The notes: generated by a model from the letters alone, not told the origin. Shown: positions 1-7,869, counted from the first letter of the stretch. The stretch: 17,046 nucleotides of DNA from Chloroflexota bacterium (GCA_030668425.1 DAOUTY010000010.1:1-17046); one strand, 5' to 3'. Numbers and translations: made by a program.

Positions 1-35
1 CTGCCTATTACGTCACCTACCATCAATATTCTCAA
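1..35 (-). CDS. ymdB: YmdB-family metallophosphoesterase, N-terminal fragment (cut by window edge)
   Basis: Read on the minus strand, a TTG start at 33-35 opens a frame giving MRILMVGDVIGR up to the edge. This is the characteristic start of the YmdB/TIGR00282 calcineurin-like phosphoesterases, whose first metal-binding Asp lies in the GD(I/V)(V/I)G motif (here D7). A GGAGG box lies 4 nt before the TTG. It starts 27 nt downstream of the rny stop in the same direction, and rny-ymdB adjacency is well known from Firmicutes. In that family YmdB is a cyclic-nucleotide phosphodiesterase that affects RNase Y-linked regulation. Only 11 complete codons are visible, so the assignment rests on this motif plus context. 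Confidence 0.72.
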   Translation of the reverse strand, partial: MRILMVGDVIG

Positions 36-62
36 AAGGCCTCCGTTCGACTCTTACAGTTT

Positions 63-1592
63 CTACTTGGCATAATCCACGGCGCGCGTCTCCCTGATGA
101 CGGTAACCTTTATCTGTCCGGGGTACGCGAGGCTTTCCTCTCTCTTCTTAACAATATCCCGGGCCAATGTCACTATGCTGAGGTCATCGATGTCCTGCGG
201 TTTGACCATGATACGAACCTCACGGCCGGCCTGGATGGCAAACGATTTCTCAACGCCCGGGAAGCTTGATGCCACGGTTTCCAGCGCCTCGAGGCGCTTC
301 AGGTGCTGGTCCAGGGACTCTCGCCTGGCTCCTGGCCTTGAGCTGGAGATGGCATCAGCGGCAGAAACAATAAACCCGGCGACACTCGTAGAGTCTGTCT
401 CTCCATGATGTTCGCCGATGGCCTTGGATACATCCATGGATTTGCCCAGTCTTCTGGTTATGTCGGCACCGATGGCGGCGTGGGGGCCCTCGATCTCCTG
501 ATCTGCAGCCTTGCCAATGTCGTGCAACAGCCCCGCCGTTTTTGCTATATTGACATCAGCTCCTAACTCAGTGGCGATCATCCCCGAGAGATACGATGCC
601 TCGATGCTATGGCTGAGCACGTTTTGTCCATAGCTGAAGCGATACTTTAGGCGCCCCAGTAACTTAATTATCTCAGGATGAAGGCCAACGACTCCCGCCT
701 TATAAGCTGCTTGTTCCCCCTCAGTCTGGATAATAGCGTCCATCTCATTCCTGGCCTTACCTACTACCTCCTCAATACGAGCGGGGTGGATACGGCCATC
801 GAGGATGAGCCTTTCCAGTGCCAGTCTGGCAATCTCGCGTCGAATAGGGTCGAAGCAGGAGATAGTCACCGCCTCTGGCGTGTCGTCTACTATAAGATCG
901 ACTCCGGTAGCGTTCTCCAGGGCTCTGATATTGCGCCCCTCGCGGCCGATGAGCCGCCCCTTCATGTCATCGGATGGCAGGGGGACTACAGATACTGTGG
1001 TCTCAGAGGCGACGTCGGCGCTACACCTCTGGATAGCGAGGGAAACGATCTCCCTAGCCTTTTGGTCTGCTTCCGCTTTCAGTTGGGCCTCAACTTCACG
1101 GATGCGCTGTGCCATATCTTGACGGCTTTCCTCCTCAACCGTGGTCAACAGAAGTTCTTTAGCCTCAGCTGTTGACATGCCGGAGATGAGTTCAAGCTGC
1201 TGAACCTGCTTTTTCTTAAACTCATCAAGTTGAGCCAGGGAGCTATCTGCCTCCTTTTCCTTGGCTGCCAGATTACGCTCTCGGCGATCGAGGGCTTCGG
1301 TTTTGCGGTCAAGATTCTCTTCTTTCTGAGAGATGCGTCGCTCTTGGCGGTGAAGCTCAGAACGGCGCGAACGAGTTTCAGATTCAACTTCAGCCTTGAG
1401 CTTCAGGGCTTCCTCCTTGGCTTCCAGAACGATTTCCTTCTGCCTGGTATTGGCCTGGTCCAGAATTTTGGCAGCATCTTCTTCGGCGCGACGAAATCTC
1501 TTGGCCAATATGAAATTCCTGATAAAGAAGCCAATTGCTGCACCCAGGAGCAGCATTACTAGAACTATAGGTACTAGATATATCCCATCCAT
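63..1592 (-). CDS. rny: Ribonuclease Y
   Basis: This 509-residue protein is a membrane-anchored endoribonuclease that starts mRNA decay. One transmembrane helix is seen at about residues 5-24. A long charged coiled coil follows at about 30-190, rich in Glu, Lys and Arg. A KH RNA-binding domain carries GRLIGREGRNIR at 212-223. The HD hydrolase domain has HSIEAS near 328, the metal-binding LLHDIG at 355-360 and EHHGE at 394-398. The C-terminus AVDYAK is typical, and the length matches the usual ~520 residues. The ATG start is preceded by AAAGG at 7 nt spacing. It lies 20 nt after recX and just before a ymdB start, so it is very probably co-transcribed with recA and recX. No residue looks abnormal. 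Confidence 0.97.
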   Translation of the reverse strand: MDGIYLVPIVLVMLLLGAAIGFFIRNFILAKRFRRAEEDAAKILDQANTRQKEIVLEAKEEALKLKAEVESETRSRRSELHRQERRISQKEENLDRKTEALDRRERNLAAKEKEADSSLAQLDEFKKKQVQQLELISGMSTAEAKELLLTTVEEESRQDMAQRIREVEAQLKAEADQKAREIVSLAIQRCSADVASETTVSVVPLPSDDMKGRLIGREGRNIRALENATGVDLIVDDTPEAVTISCFDPIRREIARLALERLILDGRIHPARIEEVVGKARNEMDAIIQTEGEQAAYKAGVVGLHPEIIKLLGRLKYRFSYGQNVLSHSIEASYLSGMIATELGADVNIAKTAGLLHDIGKAADQEIEGPHAAIGADITRRLGKSMDVSKAIGEHHGETDSTSVAGFIVSAADAISSSRPGARRESLDQHLKRLEALETVASSFPGVEKSFAIQAGREVRIMVKPQDIDDLSIVTLARDIVKKREESLAYPGQIKVTVIRETRAVDYAK

Positions 1593-1612
1593 TTCAGAAC
1601 CTTTCTTTCCCG

Positions 1613-2248
1613 CTAGTCTGGCAGTTCGCTACTTTGCTCCTGCCATATGCGGTCGATAATACGATTGCTCAACTCATAGTCGAAGCCCCGCCGTTTCAGG
1701 AATGACCCCATGCGCTTGCGAAAGCTGGGATAATCCAGCCCTGAAAGAGAGCGAGCCTTCTTTTGTGCCGCCCGATAGGCACCCTGGTCGTCATCGACAT
1801 CTATGGTTGCCTCTGCGATGATTTCAGCGTCAACCCCCTTTTGCTTCAACTCCAATTCCATGAATCGGCGACTACGTGGTCTGAAGTTCTCCCTGTTCTC
1901 CCGCCAAAACTGGGCGAAGGCGACATCATCCACCAATCCCTGTTTCTTTAATTCAGCGAGCACTTTCTGGATAGTCTCAGTGTCAAAGCCGTGACGACTC
2001 AGTCGGGTTCTTATTTCCACCTCGCTTCGGGGGCGTGGGCTCATGTACCGTAGCGCACTATTCAGCGAGCGGTGAAGCTGCTCAGTGCTCTTAAGCCTCT
2101 CGATCTCGGGAATTGACAGCGTCTGCCCTTTGTGAAGCCCAGCCTCAGCAGCTACAGCAAGGCTTAAACTGAAGGCAGAGCCTCCGTCGAGGATTACTTT
2201 GACCCCTTGGCGATTCTTGCGGGTCTCAACGACAGTGACCGTGTTCAT
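1613..2248 (-). CDS. recX: Regulatory protein RecX
   Basis: This is a 211-residue RecX-family protein that binds RecA filaments and modulates recombinase activity. A short N-terminal beta-rich stretch (QGVKVILDGGSAFSLSLAVA) is followed by arrays of three-helix modules characteristic of the family. One contains ALRYMSPRPRSEVEIRTRL, followed by LKKQGLVDDVAFAQFW, and later FLKRRGFDYELSNRIID. The frame also extends to a TTG four codons upstream. I chose the ATG at 2246-2248 because GAGG sits 6 nt before it. It lies 89 nt downstream of recA on the same strand, which is the classical recA-recX order. Family membership is clear although RecX proteins diverge strongly. Confidence 0.93.
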   Translation of the reverse strand: MNTVTVVETRKNRQGVKVILDGGSAFSLSLAVAAEAGLHKGQTLSIPEIERLKSTEQLHRSLNSALRYMSPRPRSEVEIRTRLSRHGFDTETIQKVLAELKKQGLVDDVAFAQFWRENRENFRPRSRRFMELELKQKGVDAEIIAEATIDVDDDQGAYRAAQKKARSLSGLDYPSFRKRMGSFLKRRGFDYELSNRIIDRIWQEQSSELPD

Positions 2249-2337
2249 CCTCTTCCTCAAGGCACTTTTAGGCGGAGGCGGGATGGAACATCCCTGTCGG
2301 TGAGTCGGACTGGAGTATGGTAGGGGTGAAATCGGAG

Positions 2338-3387
2338 CTAGTCAGTTGATTCTACTATTTCAGGTTTAACCACGGGGGAGAAGGATGCTGATTCCTTACT
2401 GGCGTTGTCAGCTGCCATTATCTGGTGCTCGATCTCGAATGCAAGGTCCTGGTGTTGCTTGAGGTATTCCTTCGCATTCTCGCGACCCTGTCCGAGGCGT
2501 GTCTCGCCAAGTGAGAAGAAGGCCCCGTTCTTCGTAATTATCCCCATCTCGACCCCGAGATCGACGAGGTTACCCTCTTTGCTGATGCCTTCCTCAAACA
2601 TGATGTCGAACTCGGCTGATCTGAATGGTGCAGCGACCTTATTCTTGACCACCTTGGCTCTGATTCTAGTGCCCACTACCTTACTCCCTACCTTGATGGT
2701 GTCTATCTTCCTGAGGTCGATCCGTAGCGAGCTGTAGAACTTGAGGGCCCTGCCACCTGGGGTTACCTCTGGGTTGCCAAAGACAATGCCAACCTTTTCT
2801 CTGAGTTGGTTGACGAATACCACAGAGGTACGCGACCTGCTTATGGCTGCTGTGAGTTTCCGTAACGCCTGTGACATTAGCCGTGCTTGCAATCCAACAT
2901 GGGCATCTCCCATATCCCCTTCGATCTCAGCCCTGGGCACCAGCGCTGCCACACTGTCGATGACTATCACATCGACGGCACTGCTGCGGACCAGTGTTTC
3001 GGTGATCTCGAGGGCTTGCTCCCCGGTGTCGGGTTGGGAGATGAGCATGTCATCTACCTTAACCCCGCAAGCGGCAGCGTAAACGGGATCGAGGGCATGT
3101 TCCACGTCGATATACGCCGCCATGCCACCGGATTTCTGGGCTTCAGCGATGATGTGCTGGCAAAGTGTTGATTTGCCTGATGCCTCAGGCCCAAAGATTT
3201 CGGCAACTCGCCCACGAGGGATGCCACCAATGCCAATGGCTAAGTCCAGAGAGAGTGAACCAGTGGAGATAGAGTCAATTGCTACTCTTGCGGATATCTC
3301 CCCCAGCTTCATGATCGAACCCTTGCCGAATTGCTTTTCGATCTGGCTGATCGCTAAATCGAGCGCCTTCTCCTTTTCCGTTACCAT
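2338..3387 (-). CDS. recA: Recombinase RecA
   Basis: This 349-residue protein is the ATP-dependent strand-exchange protein of homologous recombination and DNA repair. Walker A GPEASGKST lies at 66-74, and the catalytic Glu is E96 in YIDVEHALDP. Walker B is VIVIDSVAAL at about 140-149. Loop L1 is EIEGDMGDAHVGLQARLMSQ, and loop L2 begins NQLREKVGIVFGNPEVTPGG at about 193. The C-terminal tail is short and only mildly acidic. V95 replaces the more usual Ala before E96, and the L2 sequence has V in place of the common T/E after NPE; both look tolerable. The ATG has GGGGA about 10 nt upstream. It leads the recA-recX-rny-ymdB unit. I saw no intein and no GAAC-N4-GTTC-type SOS operator upstream. Confidence 0.98.
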   Translation of the reverse strand: MVTEKEKALDLAISQIEKQFGKGSIMKLGEISARVAIDSISTGSLSLDLAIGIGGIPRGRVAEIFGPEASGKSTLCQHIIAEAQKSGGMAAYIDVEHALDPVYAAACGVKVDDMLISQPDTGEQALEITETLVRSSAVDVIVIDSVAALVPRAEIEGDMGDAHVGLQARLMSQALRKLTAAISRSRTSVVFVNQLREKVGIVFGNPEVTPGGRALKFYSSLRIDLRKIDTIKVGSKVVGTRIRAKVVKNKVAAPFRSAEFDIMFEEGISKEGNLVDLGVEMGIITKNGAFFSLGETRLGQGRENAKEYLKQHQDLAFEIEHQIMAADNASKESASFSPVVKPEIVESTD

Positions 3388-3455
3388 ATACTAGTTCCCC
3401 GAATTAACCGCCCTTAGATATTCCTGTGCGACTCTTCCTCAGCCTATCTCGGTCT

Positions 3456-3484
3456 ATGCTAGCACATTTGGGCGACAAATACAA
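3456..3484 (-). promoter_or_regulatory. Candidate promoter of the recA operon
   Basis: On the minus strand TTGTAT (3479-3484) and TAGCAT (3456-3461) are separated by 17 nt, and the -10 is preceded by TGC (extended -10). The start point would give a leader of roughly 60 nt before the recA ATG. The -35 matches the consensus only in part. Assigned by eye from spacing and context. Confidence 0.45.
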
Positions 3485-3583
3485 GGCGTGGGCTCACGAT
3501 GCAGAATCAGTTCCATAATGGGAGGAAGTTTGCGGAATTTTGACCAAAGGGAGAGGGTGGCGGAAAAGGGGGATAGCGGCGGA

Positions 3584-3612
3584 TTGAAAATCTCGTTGGT
3601 TTGGATTATAGT
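3584..3612 (+). promoter_or_regulatory. Candidate promoter of the ogt-type gene
   Basis: TTGAAA (3584-3589) and TATAGT (3607-3612) have an exact 17-nt spacer. Transcription would start near 3619. That is downstream of the TTG at 3601, which could otherwise open the reading frame, and about 12 nt before the ATG at 3631. This element therefore decides the start-codon choice for the gene. Confidence 0.5.
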
Positions 3613-3630
3613 CAAGCCATTGCTCCAGCT

Positions 3631-4140
3631 ATGAGGCTTGGTTTGAAAGCGAGATATACTGTCGTTGGGACTAAGCTTGGTTGGGTGGTTGTAGGTGGAT
3701 TCGGGAAGGGGATAAGCCGAATCTCCTTGCCTGAGTCATCTCTGGAGGCAGCGCTCGCTGGGCTTGACGACTCTATTCCCGGGGCGGTCGAGGATGCCTC
3801 TGCTTTCGGGGACCTTCCTTTGCGGCTTCAGCGCTACTTTGATGGCGAGATGGTAACATTCCCAGATAAGCTTGACTTTGAGGGAGCGACCACTTTTGAG
3901 CAAGTGGTCTGGAAAGCAACTCGCTCCATTCCTTACGGCGAGGTAAAGAGCTACGCGTGGGTGGCGCATCGAATCGGAAAGCCCCGGGCATGCCGCGCAG
4001 TGGGAGGGGCGATGGCGAGAAATCGCTTCCCGATCGTTGTGCCGTGTCATCGGGTGGTGGCTAGTGATGGCAGCCTTGGTGGCTTTGGCGGTGGCCTTGG
4101 GTTGAAGAAGCGCCTTCTTGACATGGAGGCTGGTGGATAA
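3631..4140 (+). CDS. ogt: Methylated-DNA--protein-cysteine S-methyltransferase
   Basis: This suicide repair protein transfers the alkyl group from O6-alkylguanine in DNA to its own cysteine. From the ATG at 3631 it is 169 residues. The active-site motif PCHRV is at 138-142 with acceptor C139. The DNA-binding helix with the Arg finger is in CRAVGGAM, upstream. IPYGEVKSYAWVA, GGFGGGLGLKKRLLDME and the N-terminal mixed alpha/beta domain are all present. The frame continues upstream to a TTG at 3601, but a good promoter has its -10 at 3607-3612, so I prefer the ATG, which has no Shine-Dalgarno box. It is divergent from recA and ends 6 nt from the convergent dnaE. Whether it is better named ogt or an MGMT homologue cannot be settled by eye. 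Confidence 0.93.
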   Translation: MRLGLKARYTVVGTKLGWVVVGGFGKGISRISLPESSLEAALAGLDDSIPGAVEDASAFGDLPLRLQRYFDGEMVTFPDKLDFEGATTFEQVVWKATRSIPYGEVKSYAWVAHRIGKPRACRAVGGAMARNRFPIVVPCHRVVASDGSLGGFGGGLGLKKRLLDMEAGG

Positions 4141-4146
4141 GCAAGT

Positions 4147-7100
4147 CTAACTCACGCTTTCTTCAACAATCAAGTCCTGCTCGTTGATTACATCAACCAG
4201 ATAGCGGTGAAGTTCGGGGCCATAGTCTATAGCCAGATCGGGCACTTCGAGTTTCGTGGTCCTCTCACCGCTGACGATGGTTAAATATACCTTATCTTGG
4301 CCGGGGAACTGCTTGAGTACGTTGAAGAGTTGCCTCAGGCGGGTGATGTCTGTGTTGGTATCGTCAGAGGTGGTAAGGTTGACTCTCAATCGGCGACGAG
4401 AAGGGGCCACTTCCGATTGCTCTGCAGATTCCTTGCTCTTGTCTGGTTGGTACAGGGATACACCGAGGCAGGTCACTTGTATGCGCTCGCTCTTAGCCCT
4501 TACTTTGCCCTTGATCAGTAGGGTATTACCTTCTTGCCAGAGGTCTTTGGAACGTTCGTAGACCTCGGGCCAGGCTGTGACCTCTATGCTACCGCCGAAA
4601 TCCTCCAGAACGGCGCTGACAAAAGGCCGTTTGTCCCTTGTAAACGACTGCCGCACCGATGTAACCAAACCTGCTGTAATAATTGTCTGTCCTACCATCT
4701 CCTCGTCGATCTGACTGCAGAATACATCGACTTCGGAAGCTAGCTGTTGAGAAGCCCGGGTGAATGGATGTTCGGAAAGATATACTCCCAGCAGTTCTTT
4801 CTCCCAGGCCAACCTTTCCCTGGTAGGTATTTCCACCTCGGGGAGTTCGAGTCCGGGTAGTGGTACGTCTACGCTCCGTCCCCAAAGGTCAAACATTGTG
4901 GCCTGTCCTACTTCCTTGAGGCGTTGCTCTGTTTGCGCCAGCGAGAGAATGCGGTCGATGCCAGCCAAAAGAGAACCACGTTCACCTAACGAGTCCAACG
5001 CTCCTGCTTTGATCAAGCTTTCCAGCGCCCGCTTGTTGAGGTTTCTAAGGTCGGCTTGGCGGCAGAAATCGTCGATTGATCTAAATGGCTCTCCTTGGTC
5101 TCGGGCGGAGACGATGGGTTTGATTGCGGCAGCGCCGACGTTCTTGACTGCTGCAAGTCCGAAGCGGATGGCTTCGGTACCGGACTCATCTTGCTCGATA
5201 ATGAAATCCTCTCCACTTCGGTTCATATCAGGTGGGAGTACCTTGATGTTTAGCCGGTGGCACTCGCTAATAGCTGAGGCTATCTTCTCTGCCTGTCCCA
5301 TGTTAGTGGTGAGGAGAGCAGACATGAATTCGACAGAGTAGTTGGCCTTAAGATAAGCAGTCTGATAGGCGATAAGAGCATAGCTAACGCTGTGCGCCTT
5401 ATTGAATGCGTAGCCGGCGAATGGCTCGATCAGGCTCCATACCTGATTTGCCAGGTCCTTGGAGAAACCCTTTTTCTTCGCTCCGGCGAGGAATCGTTGC
5501 ATCTCCTTTTTCATGACCTCAGGGATTTTCTTCCCCATCGCTTTGCGCACGATGTCGGCCTCGCCCAGGCTGTAGCCGGCGAAGGCTTGGACGATGAGAA
5601 GCACCTGATCTTGGTAAACGATGACGCCGTAGGTTTCCTGCAGGATTTCGGTTAACGCGGGGTGGGGGAAGTTAATGGGCTCTAGCCCGTGTTTTGCCCG
5701 GATGAAGGTCGGAATATGCTCCTTGGGTCCTGGCCGATAGAGAGCTACCATAGCAGCGATGTCGCCGAAGCAACTGGGCTTAAGTTCCTTGATAAAGCGG
5801 CGCATAGCAGTTCCCTCAAGTTGAAATACCCCAGTCGTCTCTCCCGAGGACAGGAGATCGAAGGTCTTGGTATCATCGAGAGGTATATTGTGAAGGTCGA
5901 TGTCGATACCACGATTTCTGGCGATAATCCGCTTTGCCTTTTCCAGGATGGTTAGATTTGCTAATCCCAGAAAGTCCATCTTCAGGAGGCCGATGCTGGC
6001 GAGATCATCCATGGCAAACTGGGTCGTGTTGATACTCTGCTCGTCGGCTTTGCTTGGCCTTTGCAACGGGACGTGTTGGATGAGGGGCTCTTTGGAAATC
6101 ACTACGCCGGCGGCATGTGTGGAGGCATGGCGGGCTACCCCCTCCAGTTTGGTAGCGGTGTCAATGAGGTGTTTTGTATTCGTGTTTTCCTGGTATCTAT
6201 TGCGTAGTTCGAAATTTGTTTCCAGCGCTTCCTGAATGGTAGCCGACGGAGCAGGTATTTGTCTTGCTACCTGGTCGACATCACCGTAGGAGAGCCCCAA
6301 AGCCCTGCCCACATCCCTGAGTGCTGCGCGAGCTCCCATGGTGCCAAAGGTAATGATCTGAGCTACACGCTCATGCCCATATTTCTGGGCTGTATAGGCT
6401 ATAGCCTCATCGCGGCGGTCATCTTGAAAGTCGAGATCGATGTCTGGCATTTCTCTGCGCTCTACGTTTAGAAAGCGCTCGAACACCAGTTTGTGTGCCA
6501 GAGGGTCGATGTCAGTTATCCCCAGGCAGTAGAGGACGATGCTGGCTGCAGCGCTGCCGCGAACGCCGAAGAGGATGTTTTGTGCCCGGGTGAAGGATAT
6601 GACGTCCCAGATGACCAGGAAATAGTTGGCGAACTCGGTCTGCTTTATAACTTCAAGCTCATAGTTAAGGCGCTGTACTGCTTCTGGCGGAAGTTCAGGA
6701 TAGCGTACTGCAAGCCCTTGGTGGGAGAGTTCTGCGAGATGTTCGTCGACGGTTTTGCCAGAGGGCAGCTCGATAGTTGGAAGGTGGAGGCGTTCGAAGT
6801 CAAGGCTAAGATTGCACAGCTCGGCAATATGCTGGGTGTTAGCCAGGGCCTCTGGTAATTCGGCGAAGAGCTCTGCCATCTCTTGAGAGCTCTTGAGGTA
6901 AAAGGAATCGTTGGCCATCCTAAAACGCTTTTCGTTGTGAATTGTGTTGTTAGTTTGAATGCAGAGCAGGATGTCATGGGCATAGGCGTCATCCTTGTTT
7001 ACATAATGAACATCGTTGGTAGCTACGAGAGGAAGTCCCAGCTTACGAGACAACCCGACTAGTTCTTTGTTGATCTGGGCATGCTCGGGGATAGCGTGCT

Positions 7101-7614
7101 CTTGGAGTTCCAGGTAGAAATCGCCGAAAACGTCTTTGTACCATAAAGCGGCCTTCTCAGCATCTTCAAGGCGATTTTCTAATATCAGGCATCCTAACTC
7201 TCCGCTTGGACACGCAGAGAGCGCAATCAAGCCCTCGCTATTTTGCGAGAGCAGCTCTTTGTCCACTCTCGGCTTGTAGTAGAACCCCTCAAGTTGGGCA
7301 GCGGTAGCGAGCTTGAGCAAATTGTGGTATCCTGCCTCATTCCGAGCTAGCAGAACGAGGTGATATGCGTTTTTATCGGCTGCGCGCCTGCTTTGTCTCT
7401 CCTTGGGCGCAACGTAGAACTCGCAGCCCAGGATTGGTTTTATGCCGGCTTCTTTCGCTTTGCGGTAGAATGTGATAATGCCATAGAGTGCTCCGTGGTC
7501 GGTGATCGCAAGGCTGTCCATGCCTAGCTCTTTAGCCCTGCTGATTAGATCAGGGATACGGCACATTCCGTCAAGGAGACTGTAGTCGGTGTGGATGTGA
7601 AGGTGGGTAAACAT
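4147..7614 (-). CDS. dnaE: DNA polymerase III subunit alpha
   Basis: This 1155-residue protein is the replicative DnaE-type polymerase, of typical length. The N-terminal PHP domain (about 1-210) keeps nine likely metal ligands: H6, H8, D15, H40, E65, H85, C135, D201 and H203. The polymerase core has RGSAAASIVLYCLGITDIDP near 352-371. The catalytic Asp pair is in MPDIDLDF (D391, D393), and the third carboxylate is probably D547 in LLKMDFLG. FQLEGTAMRRF, ALYRPGP and GYAFNKAHSVSYALIAYQTA lie at 597-753. A tandem helix-hairpin-helix region covers about 790-880, the OB fold about 976-1060, and a DnaE C-terminal domain follows. The ATG lacks a Shine-Dalgarno box, and a perfect TATAAT ends 11 nt before it. 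No intein, frameshift or truncation is seen. Confidence 0.97.
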   Translation of the reverse strand: MFTHLHIHTDYSLLDGMCRIPDLISRAKELGMDSLAITDHGALYGIITFYRKAKEAGIKPILGCEFYVAPKERQSRRAADKNAYHLVLLARNEAGYHNLLKLATAAQLEGFYYKPRVDKELLSQNSEGLIALSACPSGELGCLILENRLEDAEKAALWYKDVFGDFYLELQEHAIPEHAQINKELVGLSRKLGLPLVATNDVHYVNKDDAYAHDILLCIQTNNTIHNEKRFRMANDSFYLKSSQEMAELFAELPEALANTQHIAELCNLSLDFERLHLPTIELPSGKTVDEHLAELSHQGLAVRYPELPPEAVQRLNYELEVIKQTEFANYFLVIWDVISFTRAQNILFGVRGSAAASIVLYCLGITDIDPLAHKLVFERFLNVERREMPDIDLDFQDDRRDEAIAYTAQKYGHERVAQIITFGTMGARAALRDVGRALGLSYGDVDQVARQIPAPSATIQEALETNFELRNRYQENTNTKHLIDTATKLEGVARHASTHAAGVVISKEPLIQHVPLQRPSKADEQSINTTQFAMDDLASIGLLKMDFLGLANLTILEKAKRIIARNRGIDIDLHNIPLDDTKTFDLLSSGETTGVFQLEGTAMRRFIKELKPSCFGDIAAMVALYRPGPKEHIPTFIRAKHGLEPINFPHPALTEILQETYGVIVYQDQVLLIVQAFAGYSLGEADIVRKAMGKKIPEVMKKEMQRFLAGAKKKGFSKDLANQVWSLIEPFAGYAFNKAHSVSYALIAYQTAYLKANYSVEFMSALLTTNMGQAEKIASAISECHRLNIKVLPPDMNRSGEDFIIEQDESGTEAIRFGLAAVKNVGAAAIKPIVSARDQGEPFRSIDDFCRQADLRNLNKRALESLIKAGALDSLGERGSLLAGIDRILSLAQTEQRLKEVGQATMFDLWGRSVDVPLPGLELPEVEIPTRERLAWEKELLGVYLSEHPFTRASQQLASEVDVFCSQIDEEMVGQTIITAGLVTSVRQSFTRDKRPFVSAVLEDFGGSIEVTAWPEVYERSKDLWQEGNTLLIKGKVRAKSERIQVTCLGVSLYQPDKSKESAEQSEVAPSRRRLRVNLTTSDDTNTDITRLRQLFNVLKQFPGQDKVYLTIVSGERTTKLEVPDLAIDYGPELHRYLVDVINEQDLIVEESVS

Positions 7615-7625
7615 GGGTATGTGTT

Positions 7626-7634
7626 ATTATAGCA
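7626..7634 (-). promoter_or_regulatory. Extended -10 element of the dnaE promoter
   Basis: On the minus strand the sequence TGCTATAAT is a perfect consensus extended -10. Only 11 nt separate it from the dnaE ATG, so the transcript would begin about 5 nt before the start codon. No convincing -35 hexamer lies 16-18 nt upstream; the TG extension may compensate. The gene also lacks a Shine-Dalgarno box, consistent with a nearly leaderless mRNA. Confidence 0.55.
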
Positions 7635-7665
7635 CTGGATGTTTTCTCCTGCGAGGGGAAATGTG

Positions 7666-7694
7666 TTGAAAAAGCGCAGGCTACAGTGTAAAAT
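7666..7694 (+). promoter_or_regulatory. Candidate promoter for the structured leader/ncRNA and oad genes
   Basis: TTGAAA (7666-7671) and TAAAAT (7689-7694) have a 17-nt spacer, a near-consensus sigma-70-type promoter. Transcription would start near 7701. It is back to back with the dnaE -10 element, about 35 nt away. Confidence 0.5.
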
Positions 7695-7700
7695 GGGTCA

Positions 7701-7831
7701 TCAAGAAAGATATTTGATCAGGGGCTTTTACATTGAGACACGGCGGAGAAAGGCAGAGCAACGTTTATCGCTGCTAGCGTGCGTGCCTTTTCAATCGTGG
7801 GGTAAGCGCTCTTGAGGTGTCTCTTTTTTTT
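7701..7831 (+). ncRNA. Candidate structured RNA or attenuator leader upstream of oadG
   Basis: This gene-free stretch begins at a predicted start site and ends in eight T residues (7824-7831). GAGACAC (7735-7741) is perfectly complementary to GTGTCTC (7817-7823), so a 7-bp stem would close directly before the T run, like a terminator with a large internal domain. Nested inside, AAAGGCA (7749-7755) pairs with TGCCTTT (7784-7790). Within that loop CGCT (7769-7772) may pair with AGCG (7776-7779). ATCAA/TTGAT can form a small hairpin near 7700-7718. It could be a small RNA of about 130 nt or a terminator-type leader controlling the decarboxylase genes. It matches no riboswitch, 6S or SRP RNA consensus that I recognise. 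Pairings were found by eye only. Confidence 0.35.
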
Positions 7832-7844
7832 AGCTTGATTAGCG

Positions 7845-7853
7845 TGCTATCAT
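7845..7853 (+). promoter_or_regulatory. Possible extended -10 just before oadG
   Basis: TGCTATCAT has the same TGCTAnnnT form as other -10 elements in this window. There is no -35 beyond the T run, and a start site here would cut into the Shine-Dalgarno box of oadG. It is therefore an alternative promoter, not a firm one. Confidence 0.25.
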
Positions 7854-7869
7854 TCAGGTGGGTTTGCTT

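Noticed and set aside
678..1175. Long open frame on the plus strand within rny
   Set aside because: It is antisense to a fully convincing RNase Y gene and has no recognisable motifs or start signal.
3388..3600. SOS (LexA) operator upstream of recA
   Set aside because: I looked for GAAC-N4-GTTC and CTGT-N8-ACAG type sites and saw none in the recA-ogt gap.
7701..7831. SRP RNA, 6S RNA or c-di-GMP riboswitch
   Set aside because: The conserved SRP helix-8 sequence, the 6S bubble architecture and the GEMM core were not found, so only a generic structured-RNA call is made.
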